Assembly: GCF_040222815.1 (NCBI RefSeq)
Contig: NZ_JAVKCH010000040.1
Span: 434,001-498,000, forward strand
Reading direction: 5' to 3'
Origin: Imperialibacter sp040222815
GTDB lineage: Bacteria; Bacteroidota; Bacteroidia; Cytophagales; Cyclobacteriaceae
Length of the DNA: 64,000 nt
In this document: positions 1 through 8,531 of the stretch, one piece after another
Numbering within the stretch: position 1 is the first letter of the stretch
Layout: every line of letters begins with the position of its first letter
Position numbers and translations under genes: made by a program
The notes under the pieces: model-generated
Told to the model about the DNA's origin: nothing
What the model saw: only the letters and a program-made list of their open reading frames with translations
Databases searched by the model: none

Positions 1-16
1 TCAAAGGCTTTTTTTT

Positions 17-24
17 GTAAATTT
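17..24 (+). promoter_or_regulatory. possible -7 box upstream of UPF0175 gene
   Basis: The octamer taaatttg matches the Bacteroidota -7 consensus TAnnTTTG. It lies only 7 bases before the start codon at 32, so a transcript from it would be nearly leaderless. The -33 region is partly outside the window. Pattern match only. Confidence 0.25.
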
Positions 25-31
25 GTTTTGA

Positions 32-265
32 ATGAAAACGATCACTCTAAATAATATACCGGACGATATCGATGAAAAAGAGGTATCGATGATTGTGGCT
101 GCGAAGCTTTTTGATGAAGGGAAGCTATCATCAGGACAGGCAGCGGCACTTGTCGGCATATCTAAAAGGGAATTCATTGAAAAAGTCGGTCAATATGGTG
201 TATCCATATTTCAGCAATCACCTGAAGATTTGCTAAGAGATTTTGAAAATGCCAGCAAGCGCTAG
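32..265 (+). CDS. UPF0175 family antitoxin-like protein
   Basis: A 77-residue protein with the UPF0175 layout: a short N-terminal strand, then a helical segment containing SSGQAAALVGISKREF, which resembles the helix-turn-helix-like core of this family, and an acidic C-terminal tail. UPF0175 genes are commonly found directly before a DUF3368 PIN-like gene and are thought to act as the antitoxin and repressor of the pair. Here the downstream DUF3368 gene overlaps it by 17 bases, which supports translational coupling. No strong Shine-Dalgarno is visible. Function is inferred from family and context. Confidence 0.8.
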   Translation: MKTITLNNIPDDIDEKEVSMIVAAKLFDEGKLSSGQAAALVGISKREFIEKVGQYGVSIFQQSPEDLLRDFENASKR

Positions 266-716
266 AATCATTATCGCTGATACAAGTTGCCTCATTGCTC
301 TCTCAAAAATCGACCTGCTCCACATCATTCAACAGCTTTTTGAGACAGTATCAATTACTCCTGAGGTTCAGAAAGAGTATGGAGCGAACCTCCCGGACTG
401 GATCATTATTCAAAAAGTAGCGGATTTCTCATTGAAAGCCAAGCTAGACAAAGTCCTCGATTCAGGCGAAGCCAGCTCAATTGCCTTAGCTCTTGAAGTA
501 AGTGATTCTATGGTCGCATTGGACGAATCTAAAGGAAGAAAAGTTGCCGAAGCCTATAATGTTCCAATTATTGGCACGCTGGCCATCCTCCTTCTTGGCA
601 AAGAAAAAGGTCTCCTAAATACAATAAAACCATACGTGACTGCTCTGGTAGAAAATGGCTTTAGACTATCTCCAAAATTGATTGCTACCATTCTGAAAGC
701 CGCAAATGAAAACTAA
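249..716 (+). CDS. DUF3368 PIN-like putative toxin
   Basis: A PIN-fold-like protein of about 155 residues of the DUF3368 family. It begins with the typical strand IIIADTSCLIALSKIDL holding the first acidic residue, has ITPEVQKEYG further on, then GEASSIALALE and DSMVALDESKGRKVA with the later acidic positions expected of PIN nucleases. I chose ATG 249 over the in-frame TTG 243 because the family starts just before the first strand. It overlaps the UPF0175 gene by 17 bases, so the two form a candidate type II toxin-antitoxin pair acting on RNA. The 3' end overlaps the rsmF start by 11 bases, so the pair sits tightly against a housekeeping gene. Confidence 0.8.
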   Translation: MPASARIIIADTSCLIALSKIDLLHIIQQLFETVSITPEVQKEYGANLPDWIIIQKVADFSLKAKLDKVLDSGEASSIALALEVSDSMVALDESKGRKVAEAYNVPIIGTLAILLLGKEKGLLNTIKPYVTALVENGFRLSPKLIATILKAANEN

Positions 717-2091
717 CTTCCCCGCATCATTTTCAAACAGGTTGCAAGCACAAATGGGAGCCGAGGCGTCGTTGCTGCTTGATGCTTTGTCTACCACCTC
801 CCCTACCTCTATTCGTATTAATCCCACCAAGTTTCATGCGCCGGTGCTGCTGGAAAGAGTGCCCTGGTCGTCCCATGGCTACTACCTGGAAGAAAGACCT
901 TCTTTCACGCTCGATCCACTAATGCATGCCGGGGCCTACTATGTGCAGGAAGCAAGCTCCATGTTTCTGGAAGAGGTAGTCAGGCAGTCGGTTGATCTTG
1001 AGCAGCCGCTCAGGGTGCTCGACCTCTGTGCAGCCCCCGGTGGCAAATCGACGCTGCTGGCATCGCTGCTCAGTAGGGAATCTTTGCTTGTATCCAACGA
1101 GGTAATCAAAAGTCGGGCGGAGATACTGGCGGAGAACCTGACCAAGTGGGGTGCTCCGAATGTAGTGGTGAGCAACAACGACCCCAGGGACTTCGACAGG
1201 CTGGAAGGCTTTTTTGATGTGATAGTCGTGGATGCGCCCTGCTCCGGCGAAGGGCTGTTTCGCAAAGACCCCAATGCCATCAACGAGTGGTCGCCTGACA
1301 ATGCCCACCTCTGCTCCGACCGGCAACGGCGGATTTTGATGGATGTGTGGCCTGCTCTGAAACCAGGCGGCGTGCTGATATACAGTACATGCACCTATAA
1401 TCCGGCAGAAAACGAAAAGAATATCCAATGGCTTTCAGAACAAACGCAGCTGGAAGCGCTGCCTCTGGAGGTAGATCCTGCCCTGCAAATCAAAGAAGTA
1501 GAAGCCGCCAACAACATTGCTGGCTATCAATTCATGCCTCACCTGACCAAAGGAGAAGGCTTCTTTGTCTGCGCTGTGAGGAAGCTGGATGGCGAGGAAT
1601 GGCAAGCTCCGAGAAAAGACAAGTTTCCGCTGGCCCCGACCGGGAAGAAAGAACAAGCGGAAGTCGCTCCCTGGCTGACCGATGAAAGGGATTATTTTCA
1701 GCACTATGAAAATATCCTGGCGCTGCCGACAGGCGATAATGAATCCTGGGGTGCAGTGATCAGAGAGTTGAGGATCGTGCAAGCGGGTGTGCTGGTAGCT
1801 GAGATCAAGAAAAAGAACCTGGTGCCTGCTCCTGCTCTTGCGCTCTCAATAATTTTCAAAAAAGACGCTTTCCCAGCCTGGGAGCTCGACCTGAGACAGG
1901 CCCTGCAATACCTCCGCAAAGAGGAATGGCCCATCGATAGAGAAAAAGACGGCTGGCACCTGATGTGCTATGAGCAGTTGCCCCTGGGTTGGATCAAACG
2001 AATTGCTACCAGGTTTAACAACTATTATCCGCTGCATTGGCGAATCAGGATGGAGCTGCCGGGGGAGTTGCCTGGAACTGGATTATTGTGA
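706..2091 (+). CDS. rsmF: 16S rRNA (cytosine-C5)-methyltransferase RsmF-like
   Basis: A 461-residue protein of the NOL1/NOP2/Sun family, which transfers a methyl group from SAM to C5 of an rRNA cytosine. The N-terminus carries the RsmF-type substrate-binding region (TSIRINPTKF). The Rossmann core has the SAM loop LCAAPGGKST near residue 106, the catalytic motif DAPCSGEGLFRKDP near 178, and the second cysteine motif STCTYNPAENE near 228. The C-terminal extension ends with RFNNYYPLHWRIRMELPGE, a conserved tail in Bacteroidota RsmF. The start ATG 706 overlaps the DUF3368 stop. The last residues are odd: the frame stops at GLL, whereas a displaced second copy of the tail downstream continues through DVGN, so the native 3' end may have been replaced. 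Confidence 0.93.
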   Translation: MKTNFPASFSNRLQAQMGAEASLLLDALSTTSPTSIRINPTKFHAPVLLERVPWSSHGYYLEERPSFTLDPLMHAGAYYVQEASSMFLEEVVRQSVDLEQPLRVLDLCAAPGGKSTLLASLLSRESLLVSNEVIKSRAEILAENLTKWGAPNVVVSNNDPRDFDRLEGFFDVIVVDAPCSGEGLFRKDPNAINEWSPDNAHLCSDRQRRILMDVWPALKPGGVLIYSTCTYNPAENEKNIQWLSEQTQLEALPLEVDPALQIKEVEAANNIAGYQFMPHLTKGEGFFVCAVRKLDGEEWQAPRKDKFPLAPTGKKEQAEVAPWLTDERDYFQHYENILALPTGDNESWGAVIRELRIVQAGVLVAEIKKKNLVPAPALALSIIFKKDAFPAWELDLRQALQYLRKEEWPIDREKDGWHLMCYEQLPLGWIKRIATRFNNYYPLHWRIRMELPGELPGTGLL

Positions 2092-2167
2092 AATGCGAAC
2101 TGGTTGTCCTTTAAGGATAAACTGTCCAACAAACATTAAAAATGCATACCTTTTAATGTCTACCCTG

Positions 2168-2339
2168 GTTTTGGCATTAAAAAGAAGGTTGGCACCTGAT
2201 GTGCTACCAGCAGTTGCCCCTGGGTTGGACAAAACAGATTGCCACCAGGTTCAACAACTACTATCCGCTGCATTGGCGGATACGGATGGAGCTACCGGGG
2301 GAGTTGCCGCAGTTTGGTTTGTTGGACGTGGGTAACTGA
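2168..2339 (+). pseudogene. displaced copy 2 of the rsmF 3' end
   Basis: From the shared block ggttttggcatt to the stop at 2337-2339 this stretch repeats the last 47 codons of rsmF. It stays in one open frame and ends GLLDVGN. Aligned by eye with 1951-2091 up to the last shared block, 9 codon differences are silent and 3 change the residue. That silent bias suggests the two tails diverged while both were being translated as parts of complete genes, rather than by recent decay. No start codon or N-terminal part is present. The rest of 2092-2486 shows no gene. Confidence 0.8.
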
Positions 2340-2486
2340 GGAAGGTGAGAATTTGCCGACTTGAGGGCAAGGCCCTGTGTGAAGACACACATGAAAACCG
2401 CTATGAAAACACACATAAAAACGGCTTCGGCAGGAAAAATGGACTGCTGGAAGCACTTTGGCTACCAGCAACCAAAAACCGAACAA

Positions 2487-3953
2487 CTATTTGATTGAAT
2501 CGCCTTTGTAGACAGTCATTTCCAATAGCTCATATTGCTTGCCTATTTCTTCAGGATCAGGGCCTGGTAAGTGCCTTAAATGTCTGTCGAAAAATGAGGT
2601 GGTTAGCTTAGTGACAATTTCCATTCCCTGATAGGGATCGATATCGCCGGTGCCCGCAAGAGATTGAACGGGGATCATAAAAGGTATATCCATGAAGTTT
2701 GGATGCCCTGATTTCAGGAGCTTGCTTTCGTAGAAGTAGTCGGTACTCTTGTTGAGGTAAATATGTGAGTTAACATCTTCATGTTCCGCTGGCCAATCAG
2801 CGGAAACATAGAGGAAAGGGATACGGTAGGTGCTATCGATCGTGTTGCCCCATGAAATGCCATCCAAATTTGCGGCTGCCTTTATCCGGCTGTCTGTAGT
2901 GGCCACTACCCCGGATGCCCCACCTCCTACTGAATGCCCAAAAACGCCTATTTGATTCAGATTCAGTTTACCTTTAAGTGCACCTTCAGCGTTCCACTTT
3001 TCCAGCAGATCCAACGTATACATCATGTCTTCAGCCCATCGATCATTTACTCCGGCCATGAAATAATTCTTTGACGCCTCCCGCACAATAGGATGCCTTT
3101 CCTCATAAGTAAGGTCACTTTTGAAGGCTTCGATCAGTGGCTCCACCACTGGCTGGGATCCAGCGGAAATTTCGTTCTGGAAGTCATAGTCAAAGTATTT
3201 TATTCTGCCATCCGGAAAAGTAGCCCCAAGGCTTTCGTAGGTATGGTTCATGTTAATAATCACATAGCCCTGGCTGGCCACCTCGGTCAACAAGGCATAG
3301 TATCCCGTTGCTTTTGACCCATACCCATGAGAAAAAATCAACACAGGGAAGGGCCCATCCGCTACCGGAATATTCGGATAGACGTATGTTTTTACCCGAT
3401 CAAGGTAATTGAGCGCTGAAGGTGGCAGGCCATACTTAACAGAGAAGCCAGCCCGGCTTCCTTCATCTACATACCTCTCGCCTTTCAGCGATGAGACTTC
3501 CACATCGCTTGGATACCAGATTTTATACATTAGTTCTCGCTTATCGGTAGCATCTTTGGTGGTGATCTCATCCCGCTCAGTTTGTACGTGAACCAATTCT
3601 GCGCCCACGCTGTAAGGGCCCCGTGGTTCGGGCAAGGAGAAAACAGGGAGGAGCTTTGGAAGCGCCCAACCAGGCAGTAGCAAAACAATCAACCCCAAAT
3701 ATCCGACTACCCTAACAAAGGACACCCGGGGAGATTCGGTAGCATCTGCAACTTTCACCCTCCATCCCACAATAAGCGTGAGCAGGTAAGCAGGAAACAT
3801 CTGCCAGCGCCAGCCTTCTACAATCAGGTGCAGGGCCAGCAAAACCCCGAGGAATACTAAAACGTAGTTAGCCCGAACGTGCCGGACAAGCGGTCTCTTT
3901 ACAAAAGGCAGTATGGATACAACCAGCAAAAGGATAATCTCGAAAGTTCTCAT
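2487..3953 (-). CDS. membrane-anchored alpha/beta hydrolase, PAF-acetylhydrolase-like
   Basis: A 488-residue protein. Residues 1-125 hold about four hydrophobic segments, so the hydrolase domain is probably membrane-tethered. The catalytic part resembles plasma PAF acetylhydrolase/isoform II: an oxyanion-region motif LIFSHGYGSKATGY, the nucleophile elbow GVFGHSVGGGASG, an acid candidate in NLDG, and a C-terminal histidine in KSGHPNFMD. Such enzymes hydrolyse short acyl esters of phospholipids or related esters; the substrate here is unknown. The gene lies alone on the minus strand between two displaced copies of the rsmF 3' end, so it looks like cargo that entered next to rsmF. Confidence 0.85.
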   Translation of the reverse strand: MRTFEIILLLVVSILPFVKRPLVRHVRANYVLVFLGVLLALHLIVEGWRWQMFPAYLLTLIVGWRVKVADATESPRVSFVRVVGYLGLIVLLLPGWALPKLLPVFSLPEPRGPYSVGAELVHVQTERDEITTKDATDKRELMYKIWYPSDVEVSSLKGERYVDEGSRAGFSVKYGLPPSALNYLDRVKTYVYPNIPVADGPFPVLIFSHGYGSKATGYYALLTEVASQGYVIINMNHTYESLGATFPDGRIKYFDYDFQNEISAGSQPVVEPLIEAFKSDLTYEERHPIVREASKNYFMAGVNDRWAEDMMYTLDLLEKWNAEGALKGKLNLNQIGVFGHSVGGGASGVVATTDSRIKAAANLDGISWGNTIDSTYRIPFLYVSADWPAEHEDVNSHIYLNKSTDYFYESKLLKSGHPNFMDIPFMIPVQSLAGTGDIDPYQGMEIVTKLTTSFFDRHLRHLPGPDPEEIGKQYELLEMTVYKGDSIK

Positions 3954-4118
3954 GCACCAGTTAAGTTTTGTAGGACAAAAATGTTTTTAGCAAAACTAGG
4001 GCGAGGGTGGTTCAGATGCGATGTTAAATCCGTGTGCAAACTCGTTATCTGTCGACCAAACCTAACATCTATATCAGCTGTCGCCGAAAAATGGGATTTT
4101 GCTGGCCCGGTAAAAAGA

Positions 4119-4250
4119 GTTTTGGCATTGAGAAAAAGGTTGGCACCTGATGTGCAGCAGCAGCTGCCCCCTGGATGAACCAAACCGATTGCCACCCGTT
4201 TTAACAACTATTTTCCGCTACTTTTGAGGATAAGTATTGAGCTGCCGGAA
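4119..4250 (+). pseudogene. displaced, decayed copy 3 of the rsmF 3' end
   Basis: The block gttttggcattgagaaaaag followed by gttggcacctgatgtgc repeats the start of tail copy 2 at 2168, including sequence that lies outside the rsmF-homologous part. The similarity continues through taacaactattttccgct to gagctgccgga, but with base losses that break the frame. It is older or under no selection compared with copy 2. The remainder of 3954-4278 holds no other recognisable gene. Confidence 0.75.
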
Positions 4251-4278
4251 CATTTAACTCACTCATTTTTAAACTACC

Positions 4279-4671
4279 ATGCTTAAAAAAATCAACTTCA
4301 AGTTTGCTGCACACGCCATGATAGTCACGCTATCGCTTGTTTTGGTGTACCACCTCACCATCATCACAGGACTGATACCCTACGAGGCCACCTGGGGCGG
4401 AAGACTTCAATCCAGAGAACAAATGCTGCGGTTTGAAACTGTCAGCATTGTGGTGAACCTGTTTATTCTTACCGTCATTCTGATCAAAGGAGGCTATTTG
4501 AAACTGAAACTGCCAGCAATAGTGCTGAAGGTCTTGCTTTGGGCGTTTGCTGTGCTTTTCGCTCTCAACACCGTAGGGAACCTGGCCTCCACCAGCGTGC
4601 TTGAACTTATCATTTTCACCCCACTGACAGCGGTTTCGGCAGTCTTTTGTGCGAGGTTGGCGGTGGAGTAG
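4279..4671 (+). CDS. hypothetical four-helix membrane protein
   Basis: A 130-residue hydrophobic protein with four predicted transmembrane segments (about residues 12-32, 53-70, 80-98 and 104-128). The loop after the first helix contains YEATWGGRLQSREQM, which gives it the look of a small conserved Bacteroidota membrane family, but I cannot name a function. It lies directly after the third rsmF tail copy and convergent to the M28 peptidase gene. Confidence 0.6.
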   Translation: MLKKINFKFAAHAMIVTLSLVLVYHLTIITGLIPYEATWGGRLQSREQMLRFETVSIVVNLFILTVILIKGGYLKLKLPAIVLKVLLWAFAVLFALNTVGNLASTSVLELIIFTPLTAVSAVFCARLAVE

Positions 4672-4762
4672 TGAGTGGGTAGAACCCAATTGTGCCTTAG
4701 ACAAGCAAAGTGGCAGTTTGTCACGGCCACCTGCGAAGCAATGAACTCACCTTGTTAGAAAA

Positions 4763-4794
4763 TGTTCCCGGGCGTGAAGACACGCCCGAGAACA
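4763..4794 (-). terminator. intrinsic terminator of the M28 peptidase gene
   Basis: A 14-bp stem, tgttcccgggcgtg paired with cacgcccgagaaca (one mismatch), closes on the loop aaga just after the stop codon at 4803. On the minus strand it is followed by a T-rich stretch. It could also stop readthrough from the plus-strand gene ending at 4671. Confidence 0.8.
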
Positions 4795-4802
4795 TAATTT
4801 AA

Positions 4803-6428
4803 TCAGTAGTCCCTCTTTCTTGCCGCCTTGAACTCGCTCCCATCGTACCATTTGGGGAAGTAGTCTTCGTTCGACAGCTTCAGACCGACCTCAAACATCA
4901 GCTGCGCATCAAACTGCACGCCGGTCAAATTCGTAGTCGCAGGGTCGTATTCATCGGAGGGCTGGTGGTACCTGTAAGTTTCGTAGTGATCCGCCATTTC
5001 TTTGATCTGCTCCACGCTGTAGTCGAAGCCCTCGTAAGTACCCGAGGCATACAAAGCAGGAATGCCGATTTTGGCGAAATTGAAGTGGTCGGAGCGGAAG
5101 AAGTAGCCTTTTTCCTTGTTGGGATCGGGTATCACATAACGCCCTTGCTTTTCAGCGGCGGCAGTGGCGTACTCATCCATTTCGGAATGGCCAAAACCGG
5201 TAATGGTCAGGTCTTTCATCCGCCCGGGGCTGGAAAGGGCATCCATATTGATATTGGCCACCGTCTTCTCCGGATCATAAATGGGATGCTCAGAGTAATA
5301 AGCAGATCCAAGTAAGCCCTGTTCTTCACCAGTCACGGCTATGAACACAATCGACCTCTTCGCAGGAGCCTCTTTTTTGAATGCCTCAGCAATGGCCAGC
5401 AAACAAGCAGTTCCCGAGGCATTGTCGACGGCGCCATTATAAATAGAATCGCCATCGATGGGGCGACCTACACCAAAATGGTCCCAGTGGCCAGAATAGA
5501 TGATGTACTCATCCTTTTGGTCAGTGCCTGGCAGCAGTGCGACCACGTTTTTCGACATGTCTCTTTTGATGCTATTAGTGACTTTTACCGAGGCTGTGAA
5601 ACCCAGCGGAACAGGCTTGAAGTCCTTTGACCTGGCCAGTTGGTTATAGTCTTTATTCTCCAAAGTAGTAGCGGCAAATAGTTCGTCGGCTGCCTGGGTT
5701 GTGATCCACCCCTGCACGTCAGCCACAGGCCGGTCGCTCTCCAGGTTAAGCTGTGGGCCTGTCCAGCCCGACTGTATCACGTTCCAGCCGTAAGAGGCCT
5801 TCTCTGTTTCGTGGATAATGATGACGCCAGCAGCACCTTGTCGACCTGCTTCTTCGTATTTGTAGGTCCAGCGGCCATAATAGGTCATCTCGTCGCCTTT
5901 GAACAAGGTAGAATCTCCCGATTTGAACCCAGGATCGTTGACCAGCACCACAGCGGTTTTGCCCGCCCAGTCGATACCTTCATAGTCGTTCCAGCCATAT
6001 TCCGGCGCCACAATACCGTAGCCGGCAAACACCAGGTCAGAATTTTCAAGGCTTACCTCAGGTGTGGGCTTGAGGGTGAGTGCGACAAAATCCTTTAGGT
6101 AGCCCAGTTCCATCGTCTTGCCGGGGCCGACGAGCGTCATGGTGCCTGATGGTGTACCAGTGATTTCCACCATGGGCACCTCCTGAAAATAGCTATCGCC
6201 ATTGCCTGGCTGGAGGCCGAGCTTTGCAAACTCGTCTTTTAGGTAGTTGACTGTTTTGGTTTCTCCTTCGGTAAAAGGCATCCTTCCCAGAAATTCATCG
6301 GACGCCAGCTGGCCGATATGCTGACCAATGGTGGCCTCTTCCACTGTGGCGGGAGCGGCAGTTTGTTTTGTTTCAGGACTACAGGCAGCCAGTACGGCTA
6401 GCAGTGCCAGGAAGGTGTACTTTTTCAT
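4803..6428 (-). CDS. M28 family metallopeptidase lipoprotein
   Basis: A protein of about 541 residues starting at MKKYTFLALLAVLAAC, a lipoprotein signal peptide with the lipobox cysteine; this start (6428) is preferred over the ATG 15 bases upstream because it begins directly at the signal. A protease-associated domain is inserted around residues 130-260. The catalytic zinc ligands of family M28 are visible in order: SGHWDHFG, AVDNASGTA, TGEEQGLLGS, NMDAL and RSDHFNF. These exopeptidases remove N-terminal residues from peptides; anchoring suggests action in the periplasm or at the outer membrane. The gene is monocistronic with its own terminator. Confidence 0.92.
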   Translation of the reverse strand: MKKYTFLALLAVLAACSPETKQTAAPATVEEATIGQHIGQLASDEFLGRMPFTEGETKTVNYLKDEFAKLGLQPGNGDSYFQEVPMVEITGTPSGTMTLVGPGKTMELGYLKDFVALTLKPTPEVSLENSDLVFAGYGIVAPEYGWNDYEGIDWAGKTAVVLVNDPGFKSGDSTLFKGDEMTYYGRWTYKYEEAGRQGAAGVIIIHETEKASYGWNVIQSGWTGPQLNLESDRPVADVQGWITTQAADELFAATTLENKDYNQLARSKDFKPVPLGFTASVKVTNSIKRDMSKNVVALLPGTDQKDEYIIYSGHWDHFGVGRPIDGDSIYNGAVDNASGTACLLAIAEAFKKEAPAKRSIVFIAVTGEEQGLLGSAYYSEHPIYDPEKTVANINMDALSSPGRMKDLTITGFGHSEMDEYATAAAEKQGRYVIPDPNKEKGYFFRSDHFNFAKIGIPALYASGTYEGFDYSVEQIKEMADHYETYRYHQPSDEYDPATTNLTGVQFDAQLMFEVGLKLSNEDYFPKWYDGSEFKAARKRDY

Positions 6429-6582
6429 TGTGATCAGGTTCATGTTTGGTTTTAAAGGTTTCGGGGTGAATGTAGCAAATTATCGTGGAGTGTCTTACCA
6501 ACTGGACAAACCGGATCAGAGATCCTACGATATGCCTTCGGGTTTCTCGCTTAGCAATTACAAATCCAGTGGAGCAGCGGTA

Positions 6583-7128
6583 TTAACCGTTAAGTATACC
6601 CGTTTCAAATCCATCGATACTCGCCGTGTTTCTATTCTTCCAGTAATCTTCAATTCCTTCAGTTCCCTGCTTTGCCGACCAATCGTTTAAAGTGGTTCGC
6701 TCTTCCTTGAAATCCATATATGGCACGGCAAAGCCACAAGATGTTTGCACCAAATCGACATGCATTTCAATCACTTGTCTGGAGCCTGTGTTTTCAGGAA
6801 AATGGCCAATGTATACCCTGAATTCGCTGTCTCGCTTATGATAGATTTTGGCGGTTCCATAAAGCCTCAGAATCAAAGGCTTCCCTTCAAAGGCGCAGAA
6901 CATCACCGTCATTCGATCATTCTTAATCAAATGAGCAGCTGTTTCGTTTCCGCTCCCTGTTAGGTTGAGCCAGATAATTCTGTTCCCCTCCAGCACCCGA
7001 AAAGCGTCGGTACCCTTGGGGGATATGTTCACCCGGCCTTCCTCGGCCGCAGTCCCCACAAAAAATATTTTTTGATCCTCAATGAATGCTTTCAATTCAG
7101 GCGTGATAGCATCTAATCTCTTTCCCAT
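6583..7128 (-). CDS. pyridoxamine 5'-phosphate oxidase family protein
   Basis: A 181-residue FMN-binding split-barrel protein. The N-terminal strand pair FFVGTAAEEGRVNISPKG is the hallmark of this PPOX-like subgroup, and IIWLNLTGSGNETAAHLIKN and MTVMFCAFEGKPLILRLYG follow as the flavin-binding strands. Members reduce or oxidise small flavin substrates or act on pyridoxine derivatives, but this subgroup lacks a defined substrate. It is the last of a set of small minus-strand genes (VOC, DUF1801) but is separated from them by about 210 bases. Confidence 0.85.
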   Translation of the reverse strand: MGKRLDAITPELKAFIEDQKIFFVGTAAEEGRVNISPKGTDAFRVLEGNRIIWLNLTGSGNETAAHLIKNDRMTVMFCAFEGKPLILRLYGTAKIYHKRDSEFRVYIGHFPENTGSRQVIEMHVDLVQTSCGFAVPYMDFKEERTTLNDWSAKQGTEGIEDYWKNRNTASIDGFETGILNG

Positions 7129-7342
7129 TCTTTTCTAATTATTGCCGCAAGCACATGCTTCTATCTGGTTATGAAGGTATTGATTTCTGGGAAATTTCTG
7201 GGCTGAAGCTGGGTCGTTTTAGGGTGAGGACGTCCTACCTTTTGGATCGAGACACCCTAGAGAACTTAGGAGAAACCCCCAGGCGTTCAGGCGCCGTACT
7301 AGCTTTCACCTCTGAATTGTTTTCCGCAACATGGGCAATGCA

Positions 7343-7714
7343 CTACCGATGCTGGTCAATCAAAATCACATTGCCATCGGGGTCGGTTATCATCATGCTG
7401 GCCGGGCCGGACGTTTTGGGGTCAATTTCCTTCCCCGTTTCAATGCCCTTACCTTTCAGGTGTTGCTGGATTTCTCTAATGTCATCGAAGCTTGCTATGT
7501 CTTTGCCATTTTCGTCCCAACCTGGGTTAAATGTCATAATATTGCCTTCAAACATGCCCTGAAATAGCCCGATCAGTGCATTCTCATTTTTCATGATGAG
7601 GTAGTTTTTATCCATACCGCCTCCCAAGACGGTAAATCCGAGTTTTTCGTAAAACTGCTTTGAAGTTTTTAGATCCTTCACGCTAAGACTGATAGAAAAT
7701 GCACCTAGTTCCAT
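7343..7714 (-). CDS. VOC (glyoxalase/bleomycin resistance) family protein
   Basis: A 123-residue single VOC domain with two beta-alpha-beta-beta-beta modules: FSISLSVKDLKTSKQFYEKLGF at the start (first metal/ligand strand) and SMMITDPDGNVILIDQH at the end. VOC proteins bind a metal or small molecule in a cup-shaped site; the substrate is not predictable from sequence. It lies 21 bases downstream of the DUF1801 gene on the same strand, so the two are probably cotranscribed. Confidence 0.88.
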   Translation of the reverse strand: MELGAFSISLSVKDLKTSKQFYEKLGFTVLGGGMDKNYLIMKNENALIGLFQGMFEGNIMTFNPGWDENGKDIASFDDIREIQQHLKGKGIETGKEIDPKTSGPASMMITDPDGNVILIDQHR

Positions 7715-7735
7715 ATTTTCAAAATTTTTAAGTTA

Positions 7736-8128
7736 TCACCTCAACCGCTCCAGTTTACCTTTTCGCTTGACGATGTTTTTATAGTCCCACTGAATATTTC
7801 TCGACTTTCCGAGCCATCGCTGCAATTTCTTTACATCGATTTCTTCAACAGATTCGTAAAAAATAGAAGCGTCTTTGAACTTCTTACCTCTAACAGCTAA
7901 ATCCTCTTCTTCAAAATCAGCTCCACTCCAAAACATCAGGCGCAGCCCCTTCTTTTGCCTGCTGTACCCCACAATCGGATTGCCTTCCAAAAACCAAACA
8001 GGATGGGCATGCCAGATTTTGCTTTCGGCCTCAGTCAAAACGCTGTCGATTGTGGTGGCAAGCAAGTCGCAGATTTCCTTGTCAACTGCCTCTTGGCTTT
8101 CGTTATATGGTTTTATCCCTGCATTCAT
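7736..8128 (-). CDS. DUF1801 domain protein
   Basis: A protein of about 130 residues. The DUF1801 core is clear: ESKIWHAHPVWFLEGNPIVG followed by RLMFWSGADFEEE and the C-terminal RNIQWDYKNIVKRKG. I chose ATG 8128 (MNAGIKPYNESQEAV) because the family starts there; the open frame continues upstream to 8260 but that part has no family resemblance. The fold is YdhG-like and its function is unknown. Upstream, 8129-8531 has no gene I can support and presumably holds the divergent promoters of this gene and the PAS kinase. Confidence 0.82.
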   Translation of the reverse strand: MNAGIKPYNESQEAVDKEICDLLATTIDSVLTEAESKIWHAHPVWFLEGNPIVGYSRQKKGLRLMFWSGADFEEEDLAVRGKKFKDASIFYESVEEIDVKKLQRWLGKSRNIQWDYKNIVKRKGKLERLR

Positions 8129-8531
8129 ACTTTCAAAAAATTCGATTTGGCGAGCATTCGTCTCCTTCCTGGAAGCACAACATACCACAAGGGGTTTTTT
8201 GAACCCCAGCTCTACATAAACATATCTCTTAACAACAGCAATTCCAAGATCTAAGATCAAGGTCGGGACAGCAGCTATGTAAGATGACGATCAGCAAAAA
8301 CAAACGCACAGCAGTGTAACGCCAGTCACATACTTCCTTCTCTCCCCTGCCGACATTTAGGTAAAACATACCTGACATGGCAAAGATCGTTGTACTCGTG
8401 GCCGGTATCTGTGACCATACCGTTACTGCTCTCTCATTGTCATTGACACAAAAACATGCCACCTCAACCTCAAATCACTTGGCAATAGCCAACGAAAATT
8501 GTTATACTCACAAAATTTTAGGCGGACAAGG

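Noticed and set aside
1970..2335. Plus-strand open frame across rsmF end and tail copy 2
   Set aside because: Wrong frame relative to both rsmF tails; explained as a shadow of the repeat.
8229..8462. 77-residue minus-strand open frame
   Set aside because: Cysteine-rich and low-complexity with no family pattern; it lies in the divergent promoter region.
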